50,711 nt of DNA, taken from Pedobacter sp. Lineage in GTDB: Bacteria > Bacteroidota > Bacteroidia > Sphingobacteriales > Sphingobacteriaceae. Numbering within the stretch: the stretch's first letter is position 1; each line of letters begins with the position of its first letter. The stretch spans positions 1 through 50,711 of the forward strand of contig JACMND010000076.1 of the NCBI GenBank assembly GCA_014378705.1, given 5' to 3'. Positions 1 to 8,597 of this stretch are shown one piece after another. Below the pieces are notes generated by a model. That model worked only from the letters and a program-made list of their open reading frames with translations, did no database searches and was not told where the DNA came from. The position numbers and the translations under genes were made by a program.

Positions 1-1
1 A

Positions 2-892
2 GGAAGATTCAAATTTGAAAACCTTGTTTTTGCGGATACCAGCAAAGTGATGATCCAGGCCCAAACCAAAAAAGGAAATAGAAATGTAATAATAGAAATT
101 AATGAAAGCTATACTGAATTAAAAATAAAACCAAGCAGATACAAGGCCGACATAAATTCTGGCATTAGTATGCTTGCCTATGCTGAGAATAACAGAAAAC
201 AATATGGAGAGCAACGTAAAGATGCTATACAGTTAAAGGAGGTTAAAGTAACTGCAACTAAAATAGTTCAAAAGCATTCTTCAAATCGTGCAGGCATAGG
301 TAATGCAGATGTAGTGATTACCAGTGAGATTCTTGCCAGAAGAGCAGGATCTTTAAGTCAGCGGTTAATTGGAAGTGGAAAATTAGGACGAAGTATTGGC
401 CATATACATGGAATGCGGCTGATTCTTGATGGGGCTTCTATGAACTATCCATTTTCTATAGATGATATTAATCCAAGTGATGTATCAAGTGTTGAAATTT
501 TACATACTGCCGGTACTCTTGGAGTGTATGGAGGAGTAATGGCAGGGAATTACGGCATTATCATCATAAACAGTAAACGCTGGGATGAGTATAGGGACGA
601 TAACACAAACAATTATGTTGCAGGTATGGTAATTTCTAAAATCCGTGGATATTATCCGGCCAGCCAATTTTATATCCCAAAATACAGCGGTTCTTATGAA
701 AATCATAATGATGACGATTTTCGCTCTACTATATTATGGCAGCCTGACTTAATAACTGATTCAGATGGTAGAGGGATAATCAATTTTTTTTATGCGACAA
801 CTCCTGGTTCTTACCGGGTAATTATAGAAGGCCTGGATACAGAAGGAAATATTGGCCGGGAAGTGTATCGTTATACGGTTCAAGAGGAATAG
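2..892 (+). CDS. TonB-plug / carboxypeptidase-like regulatory protein, C-terminal part (5' end outside window)
   Basis: The reading frame is open from base 2, so the gene begins upstream of the window; the first visible residues (GRFKFENLVFADT) are already inside a domain. A plug-like segment follows, with the QLKEVKVTATK lead-in, a DGASMNYPF loop, and a VSSVEIL...GVYGG stretch like the end of TonB-dependent receptor plugs. The last 80 residues resemble the beta-sandwich closing large Bacteroidota exported proteins (DSDGRGIINFFYATTPGSYRVIIEG). There is no beta-barrel after the plug, so this is not a classical TonB receptor but a plug-containing exported protein of the kind that carries macroglobulin-like domains upstream. 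The ligand is unknown. It converges on the fucosidase gene. Confidence 0.7.
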   Translation, partial: GRFKFENLVFADTSKVMIQAQTKKGNRNVIIEINESYTELKIKPSRYKADINSGISMLAYAENNRKQYGEQRKDAIQLKEVKVTATKIVQKHSSNRAGIGNADVVITSEILARRAGSLSQRLIGSGKLGRSIGHIHGMRLILDGASMNYPFSIDDINPSDVSSVEILHTAGTLGVYGGVMAGNYGIIIINSKRWDEYRDDNTNNYVAGMVISKIRGYYPASQFYIPKYSGSYENHNDDDFRSTILWQPDLITDSDGRGIINFFYATTPGSYRVIIEGLDTEGNIGREVYRYTVQEE

Positions 893-975
893 TTTTTCAC
901 AAGGAATAACCATAATCAAATTCGTTTTTTTCAATTTTCTTTGAGTGCTGAACAACGTGTTAACAGACATACAGT

Positions 976-2340
976 TCATTCAATTTCCTTTACCGCCAGG
1001 CTTAATACCGTATTCAGATCATCCCGGGCTACACCGGCCATATTTATTTCCAATCTGCCCTTATTGTATTTATACTTTATTTGCTTACCGGTTGCTAATG
1101 AAATTAATTTTCCGGGCTTTCGATCAAGGTTTTCTAAAACAACCTGATCAGAAGCATCAAAAATGTGAATAAACAATTCATTATTCTTTTCGGTGACCGT
1201 TCCCCAGGGCTTCGCGTTCAAGCGGGTTCCTTTTGTCCCGTAAATAGATTGCCCATACTTTTTCATCCAAATTCCTGCGCTATCCAACCGGCTGACAAAT
1301 TCCGGCTGTATAACCCCGTTTGGCATTGGGCCAATGTTTAATAAAAGATTGGCATTTAACCCGGCGGGAGAAGCTAACAGACGGATAATTTGCTTCGCTG
1401 ATTTATGTTTATCATCAGTAATGTTAAATCCCCAACTCCCATTCAGGGTTTCACAGGTTTCAAGCGCTAAAGTTTCAGAGGCTTTATGAAAACTCATTCC
1501 CGCCTTATTTTCGCCGGGAAGATCACGTTCAAACATTTGGAAATCCTCGCCAGGTAAAGTAGCCAGGTGATGGTTATTCCCGATCAGACAAGCGGGCTGA
1601 AGTTTATGTATCAGGCTGTATATTTCATCGTAGTGCCAGTCAACCCGGGAGCCTTTGCTCGCTTCTCCTTCTTTTTCCAACTGGTCCCAGTGTCCGTCAA
1701 ACCAGATCCCACCTATTTCACCATAATTTGTAAGCAGTTCGGTTAGCTGGTTTTTCATGAACTGAATATAATTGTTCCAGTCACCGTGTTTTGTACGGCC
1801 GGTTCCTTGTCCGGTACGCCCGGTCCAGTATTGGTAATCATCCCGTGACCAGTCTAAAAGTGAATAATATAAAAATAGCTTGATATCCTGCTTTTTGCAT
1901 TCCTCAGCCAATGCTTTCAAAACATCCATTCCGTATGGTGTATTCGTAATTTTAAAATCCGATTGCTTCGTATCCCAATTACTAAAGCTATCGTGATGGC
2001 GGGTAATAAACGTAATGTATTTCATACCTGCATTTTTTGCGAGTGAAACCCACTTCTTTGCATCAAACTGCTGGGGGTTAAAAAAATCCTGAACCCGGGC
2101 ATAATCAGTAACATGAATGTTCCGCTCATTCATCACCCACTCTCCATGCCCAAGCACACTGGAAGCACCCCAATGAATAAACATTCCGAATTTGGCTTTT
2201 TTGAACCATTCCCTAGACTCTAAATTCTCTTTCGAAGGCTGGTAATTTTCTTGAGCCTGCAAATTGATACAGGCAAAACAAAACATTAAAAAAAATGAAA
2301 GAGCAGGTTTCTTAATCATAGCCATCAGTTTTAGATTCAT
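976..2340 (-). CDS. Alpha-L-fucosidase, GH29 family
   Basis: Predicted exported retaining alpha-L-fucosidase releasing fucose from glycans. A hydrophobic signal segment ends near LQAQ (residue 30). GH29 landmarks follow: KFGMFIHWG near 50-58, the RHHDSFSNWDT strand near 114-123, and GGIWFDGHW near 210-218, where Asp215 is in the position of the catalytic nucleophile. At 454 residues it matches single-catalytic-domain GH29 enzymes, with a short C-terminal beta domain. Methionines at residues 6 and 8 are alternative starts; MIKKPALS would give a more usual signal peptide. It is divergent from the thioredoxin gene. The exact linkage specificity cannot be read from the sequence. Confidence 0.9.
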   Translation of the reverse strand: MNLKLMAMIKKPALSFFLMFCFACINLQAQENYQPSKENLESREWFKKAKFGMFIHWGASSVLGHGEWVMNERNIHVTDYARVQDFFNPQQFDAKKWVSLAKNAGMKYITFITRHHDSFSNWDTKQSDFKITNTPYGMDVLKALAEECKKQDIKLFLYYSLLDWSRDDYQYWTGRTGQGTGRTKHGDWNNYIQFMKNQLTELLTNYGEIGGIWFDGHWDQLEKEGEASKGSRVDWHYDEIYSLIHKLQPACLIGNNHHLATLPGEDFQMFERDLPGENKAGMSFHKASETLALETCETLNGSWGFNITDDKHKSAKQIIRLLASPAGLNANLLLNIGPMPNGVIQPEFVSRLDSAGIWMKKYGQSIYGTKGTRLNAKPWGTVTEKNNELFIHIFDASDQVVLENLDRKPGKLISLATGKQIKYKYNKGRLEINMAGVARDDLNTVLSLAVKEIE

Positions 2341-2387
2341 TGAATATAGGAGGTTTAGATTATCTCAACGAATTAGTTTTTAAGAAC

Positions 2388-2395
2388 TAAGTTTG
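2388..2395 (+). promoter_or_regulatory. -7 promoter box for the TlpA-like gene
   Basis: TAAGTTTG is a perfect match to the Bacteroidota -7 consensus TAnnTTTG, 18 bases before the start codon at 2414. No clear -33 TTTG is visible at the expected distance. Confidence 0.5.
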
Positions 2396-2413
2396 GGGGT
2401 TTAAAAAAAAAGG

Positions 2414-3016
2414 ATGAATATTATAAAATTAATTAAATCCAATTATGGATTTATTATATCCCTTATCTTCTTTGCCATTATTATTGTAAGTCCGGATGCG
2501 AAGGCGCTTTTTATGCGTGGCTTATTAAAAACTGGATTGTTTGCGCCTGATGTGAGCAAACTGAAGCCGGAGCCGGTTGGCATAACAACAAAAAAGATAA
2601 ACCTAATAGCACCACCTGTTAGTTTTATTACTTTGGGGGGAAAGTCTTTACACCTTGCCGATTTAAAAGGTAAAGTTGTTTTCGTCAATTTTTGGACTAC
2701 CTGGTGCCCGCCATGTGTTGCGGAAATGCCCTCCGTTAATTCACTGTTTAACAAGATAAAAAGTAATGAAAAGGTTGTTTTTATCATGGTTGATATGGAC
2801 AATAAACTCAAAAGGTCTGAAGCTTTTATGAAGCGGAAAAAGTACAATCTGCCTGTATATGGCCCCATTACTGATGTTCCTGAACAACTCTTTCAAGGAA
2901 GTTTACCTACAACCGTGATCATTAATAAAAAAGGGGAAATCGTATTTAAGCACGAAGGAATGGCTGATTACGATTCAGGAGATATTGAGAAATTTTTGAA
3001 TGAATTAGCAAGGTGA
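2414..3016 (+). CDS. TlpA/ResA-like membrane-anchored thiol-disulfide oxidoreductase
   Basis: Thioredoxin-fold protein of 200 residues acting on disulfides outside the cytoplasm. One N-terminal hydrophobic segment (about residues 12-26) anchors it or acts as a signal. The thioredoxin domain starts near 62 and contains WTTWCPPC, with active-site Cys98 and Cys101, and a GSLPTTVII loop whose proline is the usual cis-proline. This fits the TlpA/ResA/DsbE group used in cytochrome c maturation or repair of reduced cysteines. No cytochrome biogenesis gene lies beside it, so the partner is unknown. It is a single-gene unit with its own -7 box. Confidence 0.85.
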   Translation: MNIIKLIKSNYGFIISLIFFAIIIVSPDAKALFMRGLLKTGLFAPDVSKLKPEPVGITTKKINLIAPPVSFITLGGKSLHLADLKGKVVFVNFWTTWCPPCVAEMPSVNSLFNKIKSNEKVVFIMVDMDNKLKRSEAFMKRKKYNLPVYGPITDVPEQLFQGSLPTTVIINKKGEIVFKHEGMADYDSGDIEKFLNELAR

Positions 3017-3498
3017 CATTGAACTTCCCTGTTATGTTTGCGCTATGCGATATAGGCAAGTGTTCCTGTTACGTGCCCGTTAAAATGAAAAGAATTACAG
3101 AATATCTAAAACTAAAAGAATAATCAAAGTTAAAAAACCTCGATTCAGGCAATATTGTATTTGTAATTGATTGATAGGAGTTTAGATAAGCTATGATAGA
3201 TGACTTAGTAATATTCTGTAACATAGATAAGCTTAAAAACAAACCCATCAACTGTTCATTAAACTTGTTTAATTGTGCGCAGCACTTACCCATGTTTACA
3301 TAAAAATAGGTGCAGATTTACTTTCAACAAGCAAAAGTCAGAGATGCGTGCCTCCAGAAAAGCGGTCTAAAACACCGCAAAAGACAGAATAAAGAAAGAG
3401 CTATTAAATAGGGAAGGTTTAATTCTTTAATTCAATCACAAGGTCTTTCTTTAAAACACACTTATTAAGCAGTTTAGTACTCACCAGCATTTCTATAA

Positions 3499-3516
3499 AT
3501 ACGCATTGTTGCGTAT
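3499..3516 (+). promoter_or_regulatory. Site A: ATACG-N8-CGTAT dyad, putative response-regulator operator
   Basis: The sequence is ATACGCATTGTTGCGTAT, and the outer bases extend the symmetry to AATACGCA...TGCGTATT. Exactly 22 bases separate it from TAGCTTTA (3539-3546), a one-mismatch -7 box ahead of the gene starting at 3563. The same dyad with the same 22-base spacing occurs at 7670-7687, 8578-8595 and 10656-10673. The position just upstream of the -7 region suits an activator. That the binder is the LuxR-type regulator at 7887-8531 is an inference from proximity. Confidence 0.75.
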
Positions 3517-3538
3517 TGTAGCTTTTTTAGCATCGCGG

Positions 3539-3546
3539 TAGCTTTA
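3539..3546 (+). promoter_or_regulatory. -7-like box downstream of site A
   Basis: TAGCTTTA matches TAnnTTTG except for the last base. It starts 22 bases after site A and ends 16 bases before the start codon at 3563. Confidence 0.55.
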
Positions 3547-3562
3547 AAGAAAAAGAAAACTC

Positions 3563-5389
3563 ATGAAGAAAAACTATTACCTGACCCTAATTCTCTTTTT
3601 CATTGCCTTCCAAATACATGCTCAACTTCCAGTTTTGGAAAAAAGTTTTGACATTTCAAGAAAGTCTAAAAACGGCTACTTGGGCGGCATAGAAACCGAT
3701 TTGACGAAGCAAACATTTGACATGATTTACGTTTTAAAATCGGGAAAGAAATCTGTAAAACGCGAGATTTATACGTTTGACAAGGATCTTAAATTACTTA
3801 ATACCATAAAAGATGAGCAGGATGTTGAGCAAATGAGAAAGAAGTATAAATGGTTTAACTTTAAGGGAGACAGCTACCTGTCTCACAGTTTAAGTGCATC
3901 TGCAAATCTTACCGGAAAATTGGTTTTCAGAAAAAAAGAAATTACCTGGAAATATTTATGGTTAACAGGAAGCTATAATAAAACCATAAAGCAACTGGAT
4001 AAAGTAAAGGCTTCATCTGAGAACAACGAAAAATACCTTTTCAGGGGAGGTTCATACGAAGTGGAATCTGATAGTACTGTTTTAGTGCTAGTAGGGAAGC
4101 AAGAAAAAAAGAACGATATGCTAGGTTCTATGATGCATTACGATATCTTAAGTTGTGATAATCAAATCAATATTAAACCTGTTTCAAGCCTAAATTTTCA
4201 GTACCCGAACGCACCGGTATATTCATCTCCGCTCGAAGATGATAACCCCGAGCTGGATAATGATGATTTCCCAAGAGACTGGATATTGGTTTTTGCACCT
4301 CAGGGAGGAACAGGAATGGGTAAATCCACTGATCCGAAGCCTACTAATTACACTTTTGTGCGCCTGAACCCGCAAGGTCAGCTTATTGAAAAATTTAATT
4401 TTGAATCGCCCTCAAATGGATGGAGAGTATTAGGTGCATACGAACGGGAAGGATCAGTGTTTCTGTATGGTTCGGCAACTACTAAAGATCCTGGGTCGAA
4501 GTACATCAATCAAATATATAAAACCGCAATGGTTGCAACTACCTCGTCAGACTCTGATGAAAAAGAGACATCAAATGCAACTAAGGGAGGCTTAGGTGCT
4601 TTAAAGGGTGGACTCAGTATTTTGAACGGAAGCATGGACTTCGGTGTTACTCAAGATAAAATTGACGATACTATGGACGAGTTAAAGTATACTAATTTTC
4701 AGATTGGTAAAATCAGCAACGGAAAGTTTGATTTTTTAAGTTCTCCATCCATTGATGATTTTGATTCAAAAAAAGCAAAACCTGCTGATCAAAAAAAATA
4801 TGTAGATTTTGATGGCAAACGTTTTGTAATAAATGGAATATCATTTTCCCGGTCGGGAGATTTGTTTATAAATGGTCAGGATTTTAAAAAAATAACAACG
4901 GGGAAGAATAAAGGCGAGCGGAGTTACAAAGGCGTTTACATGTTTCAATTCGACCCATCAGGAAATTTAAAAAAGAATTATGGAATAACGCTTGATCAAA
5001 AAAGTACATCCGGATTATTTAATAACGCACCCCTTACATCCGATATGTATCCGTCAAAAAGTACCATTCAGGAATCTGCTGATGGTAAAAATCTATATTG
5101 GCTGATGCGTATGGTTCGATCTATCCATATGGAAAGTCACACTACTTATGGTTTTAACTCAAATATGGTTACTACTACCTGGGAGCCATTGTTTAATATG
5201 GAGTACGGTTCTATCCGTGTTGCAGATGGACAATTATCGAATTTTAACATTTTAGGTGAAAGTGAAAAAAAGAATTTTTATCTCTTTAAAAAGACGGATA
5301 GCGCCCGAATGAGTTCCTATACTTTTATGTTTAGTGAGACCGAGAAAGGGGATAAAATATTAATTTCCCGACTCGACTTATCCAAATAA
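3563..5389 (+). CDS. Large secreted protein of unknown family
   Basis: I do not recognise a family. The protein has 608 residues with a clear signal peptide (MKKNYYLTLILFFIAFQIHAQ). The mature part is rich in short beta-strand and turn segments of the kind found in propellers, for example DWILVFAPQGG, GQLIEKFNFES and GSVFLYGSATT. A low-complexity, glycine-rich stretch (GGLGALKGGLSILNGSMDFG) lies near residues 347-366. There is no transmembrane segment after the signal and no lipobox, so it is periplasmic or surface exposed. The gene sits behind operator site A and ends at a strong terminator before the PD40-OmpA gene. It is therefore probably the main target of the neighbouring two-component system in this direction. 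Confidence 0.8.
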   Translation: MKKNYYLTLILFFIAFQIHAQLPVLEKSFDISRKSKNGYLGGIETDLTKQTFDMIYVLKSGKKSVKREIYTFDKDLKLLNTIKDEQDVEQMRKKYKWFNFKGDSYLSHSLSASANLTGKLVFRKKEITWKYLWLTGSYNKTIKQLDKVKASSENNEKYLFRGGSYEVESDSTVLVLVGKQEKKNDMLGSMMHYDILSCDNQINIKPVSSLNFQYPNAPVYSSPLEDDNPELDNDDFPRDWILVFAPQGGTGMGKSTDPKPTNYTFVRLNPQGQLIEKFNFESPSNGWRVLGAYEREGSVFLYGSATTKDPGSKYINQIYKTAMVATTSSDSDEKETSNATKGGLGALKGGLSILNGSMDFGVTQDKIDDTMDELKYTNFQIGKISNGKFDFLSSPSIDDFDSKKAKPADQKKYVDFDGKRFVINGISFSRSGDLFINGQDFKKITTGKNKGERSYKGVYMFQFDPSGNLKKNYGITLDQKSTSGLFNNAPLTSDMYPSKSTIQESADGKNLYWLMRMVRSIHMESHTTYGFNSNMVTTTWEPLFNMEYGSIRVADGQLSNFNILGESEKKNFYLFKKTDSARMSSYTFMFSETEKGDKILISRLDLSK

Positions 5390-5398
5390 TTCAAACAA

Positions 5399-5426
5399 TT
5401 AAACGGGGGCTTTTGCCCCCGTTTAA
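5399..5426 (+). terminator. Strong hairpin terminator
   Basis: A perfect 12-base inverted repeat, TTAAACGGGGGC / GCCCCCGTTTAA, with a TTTT loop follows ten bases after the stop of the 608-residue protein. The T-rich tail is short (GTTTAACTT). The perfect symmetry means it could also act on the opposite strand. The next gene starts 13 bases later, so readthrough would be needed for co-transcription. Confidence 0.8.
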
Positions 5427-5438
5427 CTTACATATAAA

Positions 5439-6965
5439 ATGATGAAATTAATTTTCGCTTTATTTTTAGGTTGGGTCCAACTATCATATTCACAAGATAT
5501 GTATGCACCGGTTAACATCGGTCCAAAAGTAAACTCTAAATTTGGAGAAATTTCTCCATATCTATCTGCCGATGGCCATGAACTCTATTTTTTACGTTCA
5601 ATGCCACGAAAAGGGTCTTCTGATAATGTACAAAGCTTATGGTACTCCCGTATGGATGAGAAAGGCGAATGGGGAGTAGCAAAATATATGGCTCCACCGT
5701 TTAATGTGGGCTTAAAAAACTCGTCGGTAGATGGAATTTCAACAGACAATAATGTTATTTTACTAAAAGGGTATTTTATCAATGGGTCACGGTCTGACAC
5801 ATTTGGTTATTCATTTATAAAACGGGAAAATAATACATGGAAAGTTCCGGAAGGAATAGAAATTGATAATCTAAATGATATGAGGCACGGTGAATATGTA
5901 GGTGCACAAATGACGCCAGACGGTAAAGCCATCCTGATATACTTTAGCGAAGCACAGGGCAGCAAAAACAGCGATTTATATATTTGTTTCAAAACTAGCG
6001 ATAAGCATTACTCAACTCCAAAATATTTAAAAGATTTAAATACACAGTATGATGAGTCCGGTACGTTTTTGGCATCTGACAATAGAACTTTGTACTTTTC
6101 GAGCGATAGAAGAGGCGGAATAGGTGACAACGATATTTATAAAACAACAAGAATGGATGATAAATGGGATAATTGGTCTGAACCAGTTAACATGGGCCCA
6201 ACAATCAATTCAGATAAATGGGATAATTATTTTACTGTCGACGCCCGCGGCGAATTTGCCTATATGGTAAGTTCAAAAGATGGTGGACAAGGTGGTAGTG
6301 ATATTGTTAAAATAAAACTTAAACAGGAATTAAAGCCTCAGCCAGTAATTTTGATCAGGGGACTGGTACTCGATAAGTCAACAAATAAACCGATCGAAGC
6401 AGGAATCAAGTATGACGAACTCAAATCTGGCAGGAACCAGGGGATAGCAATAAGTGATGCAGTAACCGGAGCCTACCAAATCTCACTAGCCTACGGACAA
6501 AGTTACAGCTTCAATGCTACAGCCGAAAATTACATTTCAATTTCGGATAATATAGATCTCTCAACAGTATTAGACTATAAGGAATTAACGAAAAATCTGT
6601 ACTTGGTGCCGATTGCTAAGGGGCAGGTGGCGAGAATAAATAATATTTTCTTTGAAACCGGCAAGTCAGATCTAAAACCTGAATCCTTTAATGAACTTAA
6701 TAGATTGGTAGATTTGCTTCAAAAAAGGGAAAAATTAGAGATCGAATTGGGCGGCCATACCGATAATGTGGGCTCTGATGAGATTAACGTTAATCTATCA
6801 GCACAACGGGCATTGTCAGTGCAAACTTATTTGCTTGCTAAAGGCATTTATGCTTTAAGGATTAAATCTGCAGGCTATGGAAAAACTAAACCTGAAACAA
6901 CCAATGATACAGAAGAAGGCAGGGCAATTAATCGTAGGGTGGAATTTACTATTTTAAATCTATAG
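5439..6965 (+). CDS. OmpA-family protein with PD40 (WD40-like) repeats
   Basis: Exported outer-membrane-associated protein of 508 residues. After a signal peptide (ending near SYSQD) come several PD40 beta-propeller blades with the typical pattern SADGHELYFLRS, TPDGKAILIYFS, ASDNRTLYFSSDR and GEFAYMVSS. A short carboxypeptidase-like beta domain follows (about 310-385). The C-terminus (about 395-508) is an OmpA domain with the peptidoglycan-binding signature HTDNVGSDEINVNLSAQRA and AINRRVEF. The family tethers outer-membrane or gliding/secretion-type structures to peptidoglycan in Bacteroidota; the specific role here is unknown. It starts 13 bases after a terminator, so it is either expressed by readthrough from site A or from a promoter I cannot see. 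Confidence 0.85.
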   Translation: MMKLIFALFLGWVQLSYSQDMYAPVNIGPKVNSKFGEISPYLSADGHELYFLRSMPRKGSSDNVQSLWYSRMDEKGEWGVAKYMAPPFNVGLKNSSVDGISTDNNVILLKGYFINGSRSDTFGYSFIKRENNTWKVPEGIEIDNLNDMRHGEYVGAQMTPDGKAILIYFSEAQGSKNSDLYICFKTSDKHYSTPKYLKDLNTQYDESGTFLASDNRTLYFSSDRRGGIGDNDIYKTTRMDDKWDNWSEPVNMGPTINSDKWDNYFTVDARGEFAYMVSSKDGGQGGSDIVKIKLKQELKPQPVILIRGLVLDKSTNKPIEAGIKYDELKSGRNQGIAISDAVTGAYQISLAYGQSYSFNATAENYISISDNIDLSTVLDYKELTKNLYLVPIAKGQVARINNIFFETGKSDLKPESFNELNRLVDLLQKREKLEIELGGHTDNVGSDEINVNLSAQRALSVQTYLLAKGIYALRIKSAGYGKTKPETTNDTEEGRAINRRVEFTILNL

Positions 6966-7037
6966 TAATATTAAAGCCTAAAAATCTAAAAAATTGTATT
7001 TTAATATTCAAATCAGAAAGCTATTGCAAATTATATT

Positions 7038-7601
7038 TTATCTGTGCATTTTGAACACACTTCTTAAAAAACCTTTTTCCTGTCCGTTAGTCATGTCCAC
7101 TAATCGTTCAAAGCGCTCAATCTTAAACAAACTCTTTGAAACCTCTTTAATATCGAAAATCACGGTAGGACTTGAAATGAATGTTCGGTCGGTTCCTCTG
7201 TTATGAATTTTAAAATATTTTACTTCTAAATCGCTACCATTATTAACATCGTAGGAATAAGCTGTTGTATCAGTAATGGTTATCCCATTTTTTAAATAAC
7301 TATGGTACATGTACCCTTGTGCAGCTCTTAGATCATCCCCGTGGCTGTCATCTGTTTTCATGAAGGTTATTTTCCCAACGGGCATAATTTGTTCTGATAT
7401 TTGATGTTTTGATACATCAAATGAACTATACTTGATCGAATCGACAGTCCACTCGCCTGCTATTTTTCCTTCAAACTTATCAGCAAATGATTTTGGTTCT
7501 AAATTTTTTAACTTTTCGCAACTTGATGTAATAAGTGATACGGTCGCAATACACCCGATTGCAAGTAATTTTAATTGGTTAGCTCTACGTTTTGTGTTCA
7601 T
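7038..7601 (-). CDS. Lipocalin-like lipoprotein of unknown function
   Basis: A 187-residue protein with a type II signal: charged start, hydrophobic core and lipobox LITSSC near residues 23-28, so it is expected to be lipid anchored. The mature part begins with a GKIAGEWTVDSIKY segment reminiscent of the GxW opening of lipocalin-like domains common in Bacteroidota lipoproteins, but the similarity is too weak to assign a ligand. The gene lies next to the two-component system and has operator site B at 7670-7687, oriented toward it with the same spacing as the other three sites. It is convergent with the OmpA gene. Confidence 0.8.
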   Translation of the reverse strand: MNTKRRANQLKLLAIGCIATVSLITSSCEKLKNLEPKSFADKFEGKIAGEWTVDSIKYSSFDVSKHQISEQIMPVGKITFMKTDDSHGDDLRAAQGYMYHSYLKNGITITDTTAYSYDVNNGSDLEVKYFKIHNRGTDRTFISSPTVIFDIKEVSKSLFKIERFERLVDMTNGQEKGFLRSVFKMHR

Positions 7602-7639
7602 GTCATTAATTTGTTTTTATTTGGGCTATTAATTAAAAT

Positions 7640-7647
7640 TAAAGTTA
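7640..7647 (-). promoter_or_regulatory. -7-like box downstream of site B
   Basis: On the minus strand this reads TAACTTTA, one mismatch from TAnnTTTG, exactly 22 bases downstream of site B and about 38 bases before the lipoprotein start at 7601. Confidence 0.55.
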
Positions 7648-7669
7648 GTTTTAATGAACTGAAGCCACC

Positions 7670-7687
7670 ATACGCATAATTTCGTAT
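7670..7687 (-). promoter_or_regulatory. Site B: ATACG-N8-CGTAT dyad, putative response-regulator operator
   Basis: On the minus strand this reads ATACGAAATTATGCGTAT. It differs by a single base from site C at 10656-10673, and the similarity extends into both flanks. The distance to the -7-like box at 7647-7640 is 22 bases. It lies upstream of the lipoprotein gene. Confidence 0.75.
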
Positions 7688-7886
7688 TTTTCAGATTTCT
7701 AAAATTCGGTTAAAGCAGTTTGATTGGTGATGGTGTTCAATGATTCCTGTTGAAAATTAGATATAGAGCATTTTAAATCAAAATTGCAAAACAGGGAATT
7801 CAAATATTTTGAGTGTCCTACACTTAGACTTTAAAGAGGGCAAAATTTTCATCAAATCCCACAGTATGCGAAATATAAATGAAGTT

Positions 7887-8531
7887 TTAAATTAATCGAT
7901 TATTGGAGGCTTTGCGCACCGCGTCCATTTTATTACCAACCTGAAGTTTTCGATAAATATTTTCGATGTGCTTTCTTACCGTTCCATAGCTAATGGAAAG
8001 GTTTGAAGCAATTTTTTCATAACTGAAACCATTTTTTAGATGCTCAAGTAGTTCAACTTCTCTTTTTGTCAGGCTAAAATTATCTGACGAAGCGGGTGTG
8101 TTAGCTAATGGATTTTTGATCAGATTCAAAACTTTCAATGCAATTCCTGGAGACATTGCCGCGCCACCGCTTAAGGTGTCGTATATGGCCTCATGTAATG
8201 TTTCAGCGGTCTCCTCTTTAAGCAGATACCCGGAAGCACCCGCCATTATTGCTTGAAAGATGTTCTCATCATCATCAAAAGTAGTAAGCATTAAAATTTT
8301 AATTTGTGGATAATTTAACTTAATCCTCCGGGCACATTCTATTCCACCCATACCAGGCATTTGGATATCCATCAATATTAGATCTACCTGATGCTTTTCA
8401 ATATTCCCAACTAATTCTTCCCCGTTAAATGCCTTGAGAACAATTTTATACTCGGGATAAAAACTGAGCTTATCAATACACACTTTGAGTGCAAGACTGT
8501 TATCTTCTGCAATGGCAATACGTATTTGCAT
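7887..8531 (-). CDS. LuxR/NarL-family response regulator
   Basis: DNA-binding response regulator of 214 residues. The receiver domain has the acidic pocket (Glu9, Asp10), phosphoacceptor Asp55 in LILMDIQMPG, the MLTT segment near 81-84 and conserved Lys105. A LuxR-type helix-turn-helix follows (about 148-210), with LTKREVELLEHLKNGFSYEKIA and the recognition-helix region SISYGTVRKHIENIYRKL. It is encoded 66 bases after the sensor kinase on the same strand. The gap carries operator site D and a -7-like box, so the regulator appears able to drive its own gene. NarL-type regulators bind as dimers to short inverted repeats, which fits the four dyads here. Confidence 0.93.
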   Translation of the reverse strand: MQIRIAIAEDNSLALKVCIDKLSFYPEYKIVLKAFNGEELVGNIEKHQVDLILMDIQMPGMGGIECARRIKLNYPQIKILMLTTFDDDENIFQAIMAGASGYLLKEETAETLHEAIYDTLSGGAAMSPGIALKVLNLIKNPLANTPASSDNFSLTKREVELLEHLKNGFSYEKIASNLSISYGTVRKHIENIYRKLQVGNKMDAVRKASNNRLI

Positions 8532-8547
8532 CTTCCCTTTGAAATAA

Positions 8548-8555
8548 CAAAATTC
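8548..8555 (-). promoter_or_regulatory. -7-like box downstream of site D (response regulator promoter)
   Basis: On the minus strand this reads GAATTTTG, one mismatch from TAnnTTTG, 22 bases downstream of site D. The implied leader is only about a dozen bases before the start codon at 8531. Confidence 0.5.
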
Positions 8556-8571
8556 ATCAATACTATTGATG
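8555..8571. repeat. Second palindrome in the response-regulator promoter
   Basis: CATCAAT-ACT-ATTGATG is a perfect 7-base inverted repeat with a 3-base centre. It lies in the spacer between site D and the -7-like box. It may be a second protein-binding site or a chance AT-rich palindrome. Confidence 0.4.
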
Positions 8572-8577
8572 TTATCA

Positions 8578-8595
8578 ATACGACATACTGCGTAT
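8578..8595 (-). promoter_or_regulatory. Site D: ATACG-N8-CGTAT dyad in front of the response regulator
   Basis: On the minus strand this reads ATACGCAGTATGTCGTAT. It sits directly after the kinase stop codon, and 22 bases separate it from the -7-like box at 8555-8548. It implies autoregulation of the response regulator, independent of readthrough from the kinase gene. Confidence 0.7.
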
Positions 8596-8597
8596 AA

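Larger units (their letters stand above)
3017..3562. other. Gene-poor gap, 546 bases
   Basis: I see no credible gene. A 74-codon frame on the minus strand (3069-3293) has no recognisable motif or plausible context. The right end holds the response-regulator-type dyad and -7-like box described separately. The rest is AT-rich sequence without clear repeats. Confidence 0.6.

Noticed and set aside
3069-3293. Minus-strand open frame of 74 codons in the gap before the 608-residue protein
   Set aside because: No motif, signal peptide or promoter, and no support from context; typical of chance frames in AT-rich DNA.
8516-8526. AATACGTATT palindrome at the start of the response-regulator gene
   Set aside because: It lies inside codons 3-5 of the coding sequence and lacks the N8 spacing of the four operator sites.
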